Assembly (NCBI GenBank): GCA_922989275.2
Contig: OV277861.1
Coordinates: 23,528,479-23,592,478, forward strand
Direction: 5' to 3'
Origin: Gari tellinella
Taxonomy: Eukaryota; Mollusca; Bivalvia; Cardiida; Psammobiidae
Length of the DNA: 64,000 bases
The position numbers and the translations under genes were made by a program. Positions 33,485-44,429 of the stretch are shown here, in pieces. The notes under the pieces were generated by a model that did not search any database, was not told the origin of the DNA, and worked only from the letters and a program-made list of their open reading frames with translations. Every line of letters begins with the position of its first letter. Position 1 is the stretch's first letter.

Positions 33485-34140
33485 GATGCTCCCCACAAAG
33501 AAAAAGCCCAAGGTATAGCATGTTTAGTAGGTGAACACAGTATCAAGTTCCACCAACTTTCGATGTAACATTCAGGAGATATGCTTCGGACAAAAATGAA
33601 TTTATTATGAAAAAGGGAGGCAATTCAATATTTGGAGATGACAGAGTTATAATTCTTGTGTACTACACTTCTTTTTGTCATCCTCTAACACAGTATCAAG
33701 GTTCACGTTACAGTGTGGCAGAAAAGTTGATTTTTTAAAACATTTATGAAGAAAAAGGGAAATAATTAAATATTGGGAGATGACAGAGTTACAGTTCTTG
33801 TGTATTGCACTTCCTTATGTCATCCTCTATCACTGTTACAAGTTTCATCAACTTTCGGTGAAACGGTCCAGAGATATGCTCCGGACAAAATTGATTTTTT
33901 ATGAGAAAAAGGGAGATAATTCAAAATTGGTAGACAAGAGAGTTACGGTTCTTGTGTACTGCACCTCCTCCTGTCATTCTCTATCACTGTATCAAGTTTC
34001 ATCAACCTACGGTGTACCGTTCAAGAGATATGCTCCGGACAATAAAGCGTGACGGACGGACGGACAGACAGACGGACGGAAACACGGACGGACAGACAAA
34101 GCGGCGACTATATGCTCCCCCCCTAAAGGGGAGCATAAAA
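33485..34140 (+). repeat. Repeat with ~170-bp tandem units ending in GACGGACGG and GGGGAGCAT
   Basis: Three similar units (about 33540, 33700 and 33860) each contain 'acagtatcaag..cat/ccaac', 'agatatgctccggac' and 'gggagataattcaa'. It ends with a (GACGGACA)n-like run (34053-34100) and tatgctccccccctaaaggg, pairing with gatgctcccc at 33485. Confidence 0.6.
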
Positions 34141-34164
34141 ATGCATTGCAGTTAAAAACTAGAC

Positions 34165-34607
34165 TGCGCGTTCAATAAACGCTTATGCCCCCGGTGGCAC
34201 CCTTGACAATATATTCTGAACATTTTCTAAGTCCCAATTAGGTCAAGGTCTAACTGAGCTTGGGTAATATGGGTCAGTTGGTAATGGTCCATGGAAATAA
34301 CTGTATAAGTATTGAAGCATTGTAGTAAGTAGTGTTTATGCTATACGAAAGGGTAAAATCTAGTTAACCAAGAAATAGCCTATTCCAAATATTCTAAGTC
34401 CAAATTAGGTCAAGGTCATGGTCAAAATCAATGTTGGGTGATATTGGTGGATAGGGAATGGTCCAATGCAACAACTGTATAAGTATCAAAGCATTTGAGT
34501 AAGGGGTGTTGATGCTAGATGAAACGGTAAAATCTACTTAACCTGTTACGGACTGACAGACAGGACGATTACTATATGCCTCCGCATCTTCAGATGCCGG
34601 GGGGGGG
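34165..34607 (+). repeat. Repeat with two ~165-bp units and ATGCCCCCGG ends
   Basis: Begins cgcttatgcccccggtggca and ends atgcctccgcatcttcagatgccggggg. Two internal units share 'ttctaagtcc(c/a)aattaggtcaaggtc' and 'gtaaaatctagttaacc / gtaaaatctacttaacc'. Confidence 0.55.
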
Positions 34608-34614
34608 GAAATAT

Positions 34615-34712
34615 TGAGCTCTGGTGGGATTCGAACCCGTGACCTGACATGCGGGGACAGAAAGGCAAAATAAGTCAACCCCCTCAGACCACTCAACCAC
34701 GGGCTATCAGTC
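34615..34712 (-). repeat. tRNA-Leu/Ser-like module
   Basis: Minus strand: TAGCCCGTGGTTGAGTGGTC (A-box region) and CGGGTTCGAATCCC (perfect B-box consensus), with ccagagctc at the 3' side, long variable region. Same module as 62160-62250. Embedded in a repeat, so taken as tRNA-derived and not an independent tRNA gene. Confidence 0.55.
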
Positions 34713-35162
34713 ATATCGATTTAACATACTTCAGTGTGTAGCGATGTAGAGTACACAATTCGGCTCGGGTTTATGTCTGAGCCCGTGATCAATTTATGTT
34801 GCGTCTTTCGACGCAACGGATAAAGCGATAGAATATATATAAAAAATGAAGATTTGAAGACTTTTCCTAAGGATGTTTATAGACTGATCATATTTTTCTA
34901 ATGCCAGATGCACGGTAATGCTACACATTTGGTTTTATTTGAGTATTTTTATTTTATTTTTGCAAACAATACACCATCAGTAAAATACAAGAGTCTGTAT
35001 CAGCCACTTTGTATTTTACTCTGACATCGCTTTCTATTTAGTGTGACGTTATTTACATACATGTACAAGTGAAATTTCATTTATTTTTATTTTTTTTATC
35101 ATCGTAGGAAAAAATTTACTACATGTATATAGAAATTTATGCCAATTACTTTATACTTTTAA

Positions 35163-35362
35163 TATGAAGAACAGGGCTCAAGATAAGGGGAGTATTAAAA
35201 TCATTATTAATAGATTAAACTCTATGGTGTCACTACTCATTAGAATCGTCCCTTAGAAACAGTTCGAATCAGAAGTAACTTAATAGGATTTGGTGCTGAA
35301 ACAAGTGAGAAAATGTTGTATTTGTTCAGCTTACTCCCTCTTATCTTGAGCCCTGCAGAAGT
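35163..35362. repeat. Short TIR element, CAGGGCTCAAGATAAG ends
   Basis: AACAGGGCTCAAGATAAGGG at the left pairs with ccctcttatcttgagccctg at the right. The inner phrase attagaatcgtc...ggatttggtgctgaa is shared with 59283-59455. Confidence 0.7.
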
Positions 35363-35564
35363 TTGTAGATCCCAGATTTAATGCCTGTCAAACTGCATAG
35401 ATACACACCAGACACTGCATCTAAGCCTTTGACACATGTTTGCTTTGGGTCTACGCAGTTTGAAATCAAAGCTTTCTAATTAATTTAGAATTTTGATAAT
35501 TCATATATAGACAGAGAGGATAGGAAGGGAAATATTGATATACATTTAAAACCAGTTGTTATGC

Positions 35565-35715
35565 TAAACCGGAATCCTGAGCGCCAAGACGGGAAGCCAC
35601 TACTACCAATTTTTTAGTTTTTGGTTTGACTCGGGGATTGGTCGGGGATTGAACCTGAACCTACAACCTGGCGCACTGCAAGCAGACGCTCTACCACTGA
35701 GCTATGAAGGTGTTT
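35565..35715 (-). repeat. tRNA-derived SINE (copy 1 of 2)
   Basis: Minus strand: TAGCTCAGTGGTAGAGCGTC (near-consensus A box), GGTTCAATCCCC (B box), then a shared body (accaaaaactaaaaaattgg-like, gtagtggcttcc). A second copy is at 50740-50868. Pol III-type promoter elements but a non-tRNA 3' body: a SINE. Confidence 0.7.
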
Positions 35716-35719
35716 TTCT

Positions 35720-36657
35720 TTTGAAATAGATCTACTCCCGTTTTCTGGAGCTCTCATGTTAATTCCTGATATTAAAGCAATTACACCATTAAATATCTTC
35801 AACCCCTCTAAACTTCACATAACAATAGCTAGGCCGTTACTCACTGTACATGATTTGTCTAGCTGACTGTGTTTACAATGTTAATTACACACACCAACGC
35901 CTAGGTACACATGTGATTCAGTACACACAGTTGGGAGATGTTGTGTATCTTGGGTCAGGTTAATCTCCCACAGATGGTATCAGAACACACTGTTTTTAAT
36001 AATACTTTTATACAAAAAAACTTGATAAAGACTAGGCCTGAGTACCATAGGTCGAGTGATAACATCACACATACCTTGATCATTGCCCCTAATCCGAAGG
36101 TGTTAATAGACAAGGTGCGTACTAACTGCAGGGGCAATCCACACTGACGACAAGCCGATAATGCGCCTGCCAAAACTCCCAGCTCCACAATTCGTCTCCC
36201 TTCACGTCACGTTTCGTCTTTTTCTTGCACCGGTATGTTAGGATTAAAATAATTGTCGCTCTCTCACGACACCGTTCCTTGGCACATTGTGACACTTTAT
36301 TTAAGTGATCGACTTGCTTTGTATATTTAGAAACCATATTTCAAACGTTTTTACCCATCAATTATCACAAACTTTCACAAACATTTGAAGAACAACACGA
36401 TTGAAAGATCAGGAAATCGAAAACGGATGTTTACATTTTGTTTTGTTTTGACAGGTGCTTTACGGCAGTCGTGAAACCACTTATATTTTCATCAGAAAAA
36501 ATACATTGTCATATTGAAAACACATAATGTATATTTTTAAATAGATTTGAATATTTTTTATTTTAAAAAATATAAACAAAAAAGTTTTTTTTTCTACTTC
36601 CGTTTTGCGACATTATGTTCTACTTACGGCCATGGTTTGACTAAACCGCCGACCTTC
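35720..36657. other. Interior of the TTAA element, no recognised gene
   Basis: An open frame on the minus strand (36122-36337, Met at 36337, rich in Lys/Arg and Cys) has no family I recognise and could be chance or a captured exon. A poly(A/T)-rich stretch lies at 36530-36600. Confidence 0.35.
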
Positions 36658-36884
36658 ATGACATTGATACACCCTTAAAGAAAGGTTACAGTAACCCACG
36701 GAGCTTTCTTTGTAACTGTTTACTTAGTGTACGCAGCACCTTGCCTGAAACACCCTATAATTAACACTCTTTAGTGGTCGTTTTAGAGTGTTATTACAGT
36801 ATTCATCTTCATATATAGAGTGACTGGTCGGTAACATGCTGGACAGAAAACGTATATTATAGTCTGCTTCCGCTATCAGATGTC

Positions 36885-36955
36885 GGTATAACCACCAATC
36901 ATCATCGATTTCAGAACGAACCACATTTAGTGAAACATTTCACTCTGAAGCACAC
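36885..36955 (+). promoter_or_regulatory. TATA-like element and 5' UTR exon 1 of peptide gene copy 2
   Basis: GGTATAACC replaces the TATATAA of copy 1 (two bases shorter). The following exon (cgaaccacatttagtgaaac...) ends at the same CACAC|GTAAGT donor (36955/36956). The weaker TATA could lower or shift transcription, which is inference. Confidence 0.6.
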
Positions 36956-37301
36956 GTAAGTACTAATTAATAGAACACCTCTCGTATTTAAAGTACGTTT
37001 TAAATTGCTGCAACTTACAAATTTAATACTGATTTATTTGATCTTGGTGAAAGGCACTTCGTCTGTTTGATCTGGGTAAACGGCTTTTCGACACAGTGTT
37101 GTTTATACGACGCTGCAAAACAGCATATCACTGATGACACGAACCGAATTAAAACAACATACTAGTATAAGTATATCTTTGATTATAATCAGAAAAGGCG
37201 TCGCTTCGAAAATAGATAGTTATAGTGAATATGCGTAATAGTATATCCCGATCATAATTTTTTTTTTTACACAGGCAGAAGTGTTGGTGTTCGTCCTCAG
37301 A

Positions 37302-40300
37302 ATGACGTTTCTTACTACAATTTGCATCTTGGTGTTGTTAGCCACCATCTTTGTTCAGACAGAAAGCGCACCACATGTGCTCAAGCGTGCCGTGATGGAC
37401 AACTTGAAAGATGCAATGCTTTTGCATTTTGGAATAGAACCTAAAGGAGGTACAGTTGTCTATCATATAAAGTATATATAAAAGCGTGTAATAAAATTTA
37501 CATTTTTGACCGGTTACAAGTAAATAAAAACTCCTGATTATTTTGAAAGCAATCCGATACATTGGCCCATTGTCTAAAATATCAAATTGTTCTTAATGCT
37601 TTCCAAGTATTTCACGAGCGGATGACCAATATGAACTGACACTTTCTTTGCGCAACAGGAAACAGTTATATTTGTATGTTCATTGAAATGATTTTGGTTT
37701 TTATTTAATCTTAAAACTCTCAATAAACAGTCAAACGTTTTCAATTAATTCAAGTTAATCTTTTTTACAGTATAAATGTCGGAAATTGCACTGAACACAT
37801 GTTTACCTACATTTTTTGAAGCACTTTGGAATGTATTTACATGCTAAGTTGTTTGGCTCTTGATTCTGGGTCAAGTTGTTCGATGCTCGTATCGATGTGT
37901 TTTATGTAAAATTACTAACCTCTGAGATATTAGAGAAATGAAAATAGTCAACTCATTTAAGTAAATTTAGACACTATCGATCACTTATTTTTGACGTGCC
38001 CTACAAGCCAACAATTAATCAAAAGCTTCTTAACTCTCCCAAAAAAACTAGTCTCTCAATATTACTATTGCCATAATGGCTTTTGGTGTTAGATACACAT
38101 CAAATAATGTAAACTTTTTTTATTCTAATTCCTTTTTAAACTGTTATATTTCCCTTACATTTCAAATAATTTCTACCTACGGTACGAGGTTAAACACTAC
38201 TTATCGTTTCAATACAACGTATTTAAGTCAATAGCAATTAAAAATATTCTAACGGATTCTTTTCTTATTCAAAAGGATCGCCTTAAAATTCCTTTTATTA
38301 TAAAACTCCCCAAAAAGAAAGTAAAACACACTGAGGTAGACGATATAACAACATACAAATTTGCAAAAGGTAATTAAGGCATCTGTCTATATTATTTGTC
38401 ATTCCCAGACTGCTGATATTTAACAAATTATTTAGCCCCTCAAGTGCTTTAGTTCGTCTACGTGCGTTAGCAAATACTTGAGTGTTGATTAGATCACAGT
38501 TCCACTTATTAGACATTTACATCGAGATGATCATTAATGGAGACAAAACCGTTCGAAAACATTTCTTTAGTCGAATTTGAACTTTATAACTCCGTGGCTG
38601 TATGTAAAGTATTAGGTAGACTAAAACATTACTGGTTTTCAGCATATGTGTGTTAAAGCATGCAGCATGGTTTTGAAAACGAATCGTGTCTTATTCGTTT
38701 AATTTATAAAACATGTTATGAACTGCTCTTTTCTAATATGTCGATCTCTAAGGGTCGTTTTCAGTGAAAGTGATAATGGCGTCATTACATCGGCAATAAC
38801 AAGCAACGTTGCCGTGGTGTTAAATAACCATTATTCTCTCTGATGTTATGGCTGAATGCATGGAACAAAGCGTTGACGTGTGTTTGGACATAGTTTTCTC
38901 TGAAAAAGGCCCTTAAAGGTCGAACTATTAGAAAAGAGTAGTTTTATAAATTAAAACTATTTTAATTCCCTATCTGGTACATTGATATATTGCAATATAT
39001 TATGGACAAATGTCTATGTAAAAAGGTGTGATTCCTAGTACATAGTTGAAGTATTCGTGAATAATTTCATAAGCATGTAAAGTAAAAGTCTTGATTATTT
39101 TGCCCGTTACCTACGGAGATATAGTCAGGCAATGCGCAATAATGGCGACACTCATAAAATAGAAGAAAATGGTTACCACTATGATGAATGGTGGGTGGAG
39201 TTGCATTTGATGAATTAGGGGGGGGGTTCTTATTTAAGATAGTTCTCCATATGTTATTGTAGTAAATGGGAACAGTGTTATAAAATATTACGTTACCAAT
39301 ACAGTTATACACTGAATTTAGCAGAATTCGGACATTGAATCATTTTAACAGTACATAGCCTCATTTCCTGCTATTATATAGATATTTTGATGGAAGGTTT
39401 GTACTGAATCCTTGGTGCAGTAGTTGGGAACCCTGTTTTTGTCCAGGCAGCCCGATTTAGATTCCAATCACCAGAATGAATTAGTCTTGTTTTAAACGCA
39501 ACTTTTCAAACGCAGTAAATTTAATATATTTTGCTGACTTCAAATTTCCTTTTGGAAACCAATAGCCAATAACCAAACAAATATTTACAAAACTACTCAC
39601 AGTTTGCTTAGCCCCAAGAGTATAAGCCTTAAGTCATATAAACTAACTAATACATTGACCCTATCACTTTCTCATCGTATAACTTCAAAAATATTTTGTC
39701 CAATTCTATCCAAACGTGGAGAAATCAGTGTATGTCAAGGGTTCCTTTAACACATTCTGATACATATAATTTAAAATTCGTTCAAGTTCCGTAGGCGAAA
39801 ATTAAGGAAATTCTAAGAGTTCACCAAAATGTTCAAATTCATTGAATTTTACATTTTAATGTTCTAAGAGATGATATTCGATGGTAAAACTATTGAAAGT
39901 GTTATGTTCAAAATACGTTTCCAAAAAGAGTAAAAAACTAAAATTGAGCGCGGCCGTGATTCGAACCTGGGCCCCTTGACCGAGAAGCAGATACCCTAAT
40001 CCCTGCACCCTGGATTCAGTTCATTCTTTCATCAAACGTATCTATATAATAGACTGTAAAAATACGCCCCGTACTTCATTCTCAGTGTTGTTATACTTTC
40101 TGGTCCTTTGGAATCATTGATTTCAGCGCATTTACAGTTGAAAGTTGAATTCCGCTTAAGCTGGTGCTAAGGGGCGTGAGCACTGTTGCATATTTCAGTA
40201 TTGCTCATGAACAGACTCAATTAAACCGAGCCTGCAATTTTCAGTATTTGCTTTGTTTTCTGTGCTTTCAAAGGATCTCCCCTTATTCAGATTTACACAG

Positions 40301-40640
40301 GACTGCTTTTAAAAAAAATTGTTGCCGAATTTGTGCTGAATCCAGTCACTAACCACATATTTTTTATTAGTTATTTAGTTATGTATAACCATAGGATACC
40401 ATAAGATATTGCGAACCACTTACAATAAGAAAATATCCTTTTACAGCTAATGTAACTCCACCCACCATCTATCATTACAGTATCCAATGTCCTCTATTTC
40501 ACGGTGGTTGTCATTATTACGCTATGTCTGATGCAATTTCTAAGTACGAAAGGAACAAGACTAGTAAAGTAAATGCTTTTAAAACTTTAATCATTTAGTG
40601 TTGTTTTGTTTTCTTTATTCCAGCTACATGGTCACGTTAA
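37302..40640 (+). CDS. Small secreted peptide precursor, copy 2 (54 aa, spliced)
   Basis: Exon 2 (acceptor ending 37274) has its ATG at 37302 and codes to 37449 (AAAGGAG|GTACAG, phase 1, one codon longer than copy 1). Exon 3 opens at 40624 after TTTATTCCAG, codes Ala-Thr-Trp-Ser-Arg and stops at 40638-40640. It is extended by an extra ~16 bases before its donor (40664/40665). Exon 4 is 42130 to about 42200 with AATAAA at 42184. The signal peptide (MTFLTTICILVLL) and the KR-AVMDNLKDAM block are unchanged; differences from copy 1 are mostly conservative (V/A, L/I, A/V, I/L, L/I) plus N-P to E-P-K near the C-terminus. Intron 2 is inflated by a 1.48-kb insertion. Function unknown, as for copy 1. 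Confidence 0.7.
38740..38925. repeat. Short insertion in intron 2 of copy 2
   Basis: Present between attaatata-type flanks of copy 2 and absent from copy 1 at about 14940. Starts cgatctctaagggtcgtttt; the right end has aaaaaggcccttaaaggtcg, roughly inverse. Probably a MITE. Confidence 0.45.
39945..40020 (-). repeat. tRNA-like segment (SINE head)
   Basis: Minus strand shows GGTGCAGGGATTAGGGTATC (A-box position) and CAGGTTCGAATCACGGCCGC (B box). Absent from duplication copy 1, being part of the 39087-40563 insert. Confidence 0.45.
40049..40342. repeat. 245-bp dispersed repeat, copy 1
   Basis: Starts ctgtaaaaatacgccccgta; contains tattgctcatgaacagactc and aaaggatctccccttattca. Closely matches 45447-45692 and 45730-45974. 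No ORF is conserved among the copies because of indels. Confidence 0.7.
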
Positions 40641-40808
40641 CAAATGGGAGTTTATAGCTGTAAGGTAAACTGTCTCTTTCGTTTAAATAACTTGTTTTAG
40701 CCTACACTTATAAGTAACATATAGTGTACACTATTAACCGTTTCGCGATGATGTTGTGATTCAAGGTACACGGTCACAGTAATTTAATATAGATTTGAGT
40801 GAAATGTT

Positions 40809-41030
40809 AATTTCACTGTCAATAGCGCCTAAAGGCGACTTTGCAGACAGTTTGATCATAATATAACGCCGCGTAAAGCGACGTCTAGGATCTACTTTTG
40901 ACACTCGTGTCGATATTTCTTCAGTCAAACCAGCCCTTAAGCTGACTTTATAAAATACCAATGCAGAAGCTATTTAGGGGTTGGGAGGGTTAAAGCAGAC
41001 GATAAAACTTAACAGGGAAAGAGTTTTATA
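40809..41030. repeat. MITE, family ii (pre-duplication copy)
   Basis: Counterpart of 15271-15485. Starts ttaatttcactgtcaatagc; core remnant acgccgcgtaaagcgacgtc; ends gcagacgataaaacttaaca. Confidence 0.6.
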
Positions 41031-41274
41031 AAATGTATCAGCCTACACCTGATGTATAATGATAATTTTGTCTGATAATTTGTATTCAGGTAAATAATCC
41101 ATAAACTTGCTGTAGAACGGAGTTTGAGATTAATTGTTTGTGGTTATTCAACATAATGACTGTCAAGTCACTGTAGTATGTCGTGTAAAAACGTTGGACA
41201 TTATTACTTGTGTGCCTTGAAACTGAAGCAGTGAAGTGATCTTTTAGGAAATTTGCCTTAAAACTTGCTTCCGA

Positions 41275-41998
41275 GCATAAATAAATACGAAAGACTCAAG
41301 TGGGAAACGCAACACAAACAATACACTCACCTCTCAAGCAGAACACACTCACAGTCATACCATAACAAACACACATACATACACCCCACCCCCACACACG
41401 TGCAATACCATTCCTTCTTCTACACACTAAATAGAAAACAACACGCAAGACAAACATAAAGCAAAGTGAACATAGGAGCCCGCCTTGGTACGGTGAGTAG
41501 CAATCAATATTTAATTATAAACAACCACTGGGGGGGGGGGGGGGGGGGGTTAAACCTGGGTTTAGGGGCGCCCAACCTCACTCATATCTCCTATATTCAC
41601 ATATGAAGACGAACAGTGTACATAAAATATAAACTCCGTGCCACAACCTTACAACCAAAAAGACCGCCAACACAGTTAGTAAATACATGTAAAACATCTA
41701 ACAAAAATTCTATGACAAGAAGATTATTAGTAACACGGGAAAGAATTAAATATTCAAGCCCGTCCTAAAAATAGCCCACTATGGCAACGGTCAAATTGTA
41801 CTCAAGCGACTTGTCCGTAGTCACGAGTAACTGTAAGATATGGATGGGTTCAGGGTACGACAGAGAGGGAGAGAAAAAACAAAGCACGAAAATCCGACAT
41901 AACTCTCCCGGTTAAGGACGGCTTTAGAGATACATCATCATGTAGTGCTAAGCCCTGTCTGTCGTCGCACACCCAAAGAGGAAAGCATACTTATCAAC
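41275..41998 (-). mobile_element. 5'-truncated RT element, copy 2 (3' region only)
   Basis: Same 3' end and body as 8428-9150 and 46383-47100, truncated at ttatcaa before the RT frame, so it has no coding sequence. It interrupts the copy-2 counterpart of 15725 (cgagcata). The (CA)n is shortened to cacacatacatacacccc. Confidence 0.8.
41530..41549. repeat. G20 homopolymer
   Basis: The other two copies of the RT element have six G at this position (ccactggggggttaaacc), so the run expanded from G6 to G20 in this copy, or reflects an assembly or sequencing uncertainty. Confidence 0.85.
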
Positions 41999-42199
41999 AC
42001 GCTCTTTAAGCTGTTAAAATGTGAATAATACGCTAGTCTAATGCACAAAGTCATGTTACGTTTTGATATGGTCAACGTATTTTCGTTTTGCGAATGCTAC
42101 TAGTCATTATAATTTTGTCTTCCTTTCAGGTGTTTCAAGAACAACCGATGAAACTGATCATTGACGGTTTAAAAAACTAGCAAAATAAAAATGCATTTT

Positions 42200-43007
42200 G
42201 CCTGAAGATACGATACTGTTGTTTATTTATAATATCTACCTTCAGTGTTTGGTTTTTAAAGATTGATAAAAAATGATGAATCGTCTAAGAGCCAAATCCA
42301 AGCTTAGTTATTCTTTTTATTGAACATGCCGGTATTACACAATTGGAACGAATATGCGTTTTAATAATGACGTTAGTTCATTTTGAAACAATCAGTGTCT
42401 TTGTGCAATGTAAGTCTGAAACAGTTTGTATGGTATGATTGTATTCATCCTTATGAAAGTAAATACGCATCTCATGAATATGTGATCTACGAGCTTTTAT
42501 TTTAGTTGAGGTTTACTTTTACTACAATATAACTATACTTGGCTTAAACTTCGGCTGTTGCAGAAAAATGAGAATATGCAGCATGTAAATGAGTACACTT
42601 GTCTTTCTCAGTTCGTCAATTTAAATATAGTGTTACTGACTGATAGATCTTCTTACATGTTTATCATTTTGCTACAAATATTGTTTAAAAATGTGTAGAT
42701 GACCTTTCGGTCGATTAGCATTATCAAAAATTTATCTTATTTATAATATAAAATTAGCACCAAAACCTAGAATTCCGAAACGTCACGCACAACGTTTTGT
42801 CGTTGCCTAGTTTTGAGGAAGTTATTCACGAGCAAATCAAACACTTTTCAAAGTCTGTTAGGGATTAATTTGAATCGGAATACCGTTGATTTTACAATGC
42901 ATTACTTTAGAACGGAAAAAAGCAAGCTTGTTTCCGTATTACAAATATAATGACACGATAGGGTACAGAGTACCTACAGTATTGGTTATTTAAGAACTTA
43001 ACCGTTT
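42200..43007. other. Gene-downstream DNA of copy 2, no further gene
   Basis: Matches 16391-16850 until about 42730. 42730-42940 has no counterpart in copy 1 and stands where copy 1 carries its 8.7-kb segment. Confidence 0.5.
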
Positions 43008-43143
43008 CGTTTTGGCGTTTTAGTTAAATAAACGACAGAAAATTATGGGCAAAATCCATGAACCGATTCATAGTTAATTTGCCGATCATTTTCTGACTTT
43101 ATTTCTCTCAATCGCCGAATTTAAATCAGTTCATTTATTATAG
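43008..43143. repeat. Palindromic element (copy of 8081 family)
   Basis: cgttttggcgttttagttaa...gacagaaaattatgggc around ATGAACCGATTCAT, ending tcagttcatttatta. Pre-duplication, matching 25677-25792. Confidence 0.65.
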
Positions 43144-43917
43144 GTTTTTTTTAACGAGGATGAATATACTGATTAGTTTTCTCTCCAATTGTCTTTATGT
43201 TTTTGTCAAATTGATAAAGAATAGTTTAAGTCGTAAATCATGGTTTCCGCCAATAGGAATGCATACATCGGTTAGGAAACATACTTGAAAAATCTGCAAA
43301 ATATATGCTGTCCAACTTCGGAAGATTAACTCGTAACCCCGCCTCCTCTGCGAAAGATATCTATAAGTACCGCCGGTTGAGCAACTGCAGATTTACGAAT
43401 TAAACATTATTTTTTCCAGTGCAATTGAATGGGGCTAATATAAGGTATGCATACCTAATGTATTTTTTGCACATGTGGATAAAGTTTGAAATTATTACTG
43501 TCCATCCGTAACTGTGACCATCGCTGACTCTGAATAGACATGGTTGTTCCATCGTGACATCGGTACAATGGGGATACATAATATCATAATACAAACGTAG
43601 CTAATTCGACGTGTTCACAGACTGCGCTGCTAACATCTTGCTGAAGAACGAATTTGAGTTGGACATAAGTTTCTGTGGTGTGTCAAACTCTACAACCTGT
43701 TGAAAACAAACATTGATTAACATAACATTCGAAACACATTATTCATAACACTTGGAAGAGGATTAAATTAAAGTATAGTCAAACTTTGGCAACTCTATTC
43801 AGCCGTTGTGATTTGATAATATTGCTCAATTCGAAAAGTCGAACATACCTGTATTTAAAAGTTATAAGTAAATATATACATAAATTCAAAAGTATCGATC
43901 ACGGTTTCACTTTCATA

Positions 43918-44283
43918 CAGAGTGCTCTCTCTCTAGAACAAAACCGAGTTGGAGACAAAAGCTATGTGTGTGTTGTTCGAAGGGATTAATCTAAGGTAGT
44001 GCAAAAACCTTAGTTTACGTTTTCAAACAGTTTCAATCCAGATCAGACATCGCGGTGTGCGTCGTCTGATCTTGATGCAAAGTGTTTTTCAATCGTCTTT
44101 ATGTTTCTCTTGTCAAAATGTCCAATACGTAACTCTGAGAGAAGTCAACTAATGACAATTTTAAGCAGATGATATTGCAGTAGTGAAAGATTCAGAAATA
44201 ACTAGGTTGTTTCGGGAACAGCAGAAAAATTGCTATAAGATAGAAATAAATGATCTTAGTGTCGTTGTAGGGAGGGGGCACTG
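43918..44283. repeat. MITE, family i (pre-duplication copy)
   Basis: TA-flanked; cagagtgctctctctctaga...cgttgtagggagggggcactg. Matches 26485-26852 in position. Core at 44024-44086 with gacatcgcggtgtgcgtcgtc. Confidence 0.75.
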
Positions 44284-44429
44284 TACGGATACAGTGGATG
44301 TAAGCGAGGTATATATGTAAGACTAATAATTTTGAGGCATACTTTCGAATTGTCAAGACATGAATAGACCCGTTTTTGCAGGTAAATATTGATGAATGAT
44401 ATTACTATTTATTGTTGAACACAATCATA

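Larger units (their letters stand above)
33350..34985 (-). repeat. ACTCGCAACC-TIR element copy with internal insertions
   Basis: The ends match, in reverse complement, the element at 61857-62390: 33350-33470 (aaaggctcgcaaccagattt...ataaacgggtaagaattag) with 62280-62390, and 34755-34985 (attcggctcgggtttatgtc...tgccagatgcacggtaatgc, acaccatc) with 61880-62100. The insert 33480-34610 is made of two other bivalve-type repeats. Confidence 0.6.
31526..36674. mobile_element. 5.15-kb TTAA-flanked element with 17-bp perfect TIRs
   Basis: TTAA (31522-31525), GGGTGTATCAATGTCAT at 31526-31542, its exact complement ATGACATTGATACACCC at 36658-36674, TTAA (36675-36678). The sister copy has an unoccupied TTGA at 11811. 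TTAA targeting is the hallmark of piggyBac-superfamily transposition, but no transposase ORF is visible inside; the interior is a mosaic of other repeats. Non-autonomous, inserted after the duplication. Confidence 0.82.
39087..40563. mobile_element. 1.48-kb insertion with 10-bp direct repeats
   Basis: Flanked by GTAAAGTAAA (39077-39086 and 40564-40573); copy 1 has the single site catgtaaaataatgctttt near 15022-15040. The insert begins agtcttg and ends caagact. It contains a tRNA-like segment (39945-40020) and one copy of the 245-bp repeat (40049-40342). No transposase seen. Confidence 0.6.

Noticed and set aside
33485..34607. CRISPR-like or satellite array
   Set aside because: Repeat units are long (~165-170 bp), few and diverged, without short identical direct repeats and unique spacers; the DNA is eukaryotic.
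36122..36337. Lys/Arg-rich 71-codon frame with Met start (minus strand)
   Set aside because: Possible captured exon inside the TTAA element, but no family match, no clear splice sites and no second copy.
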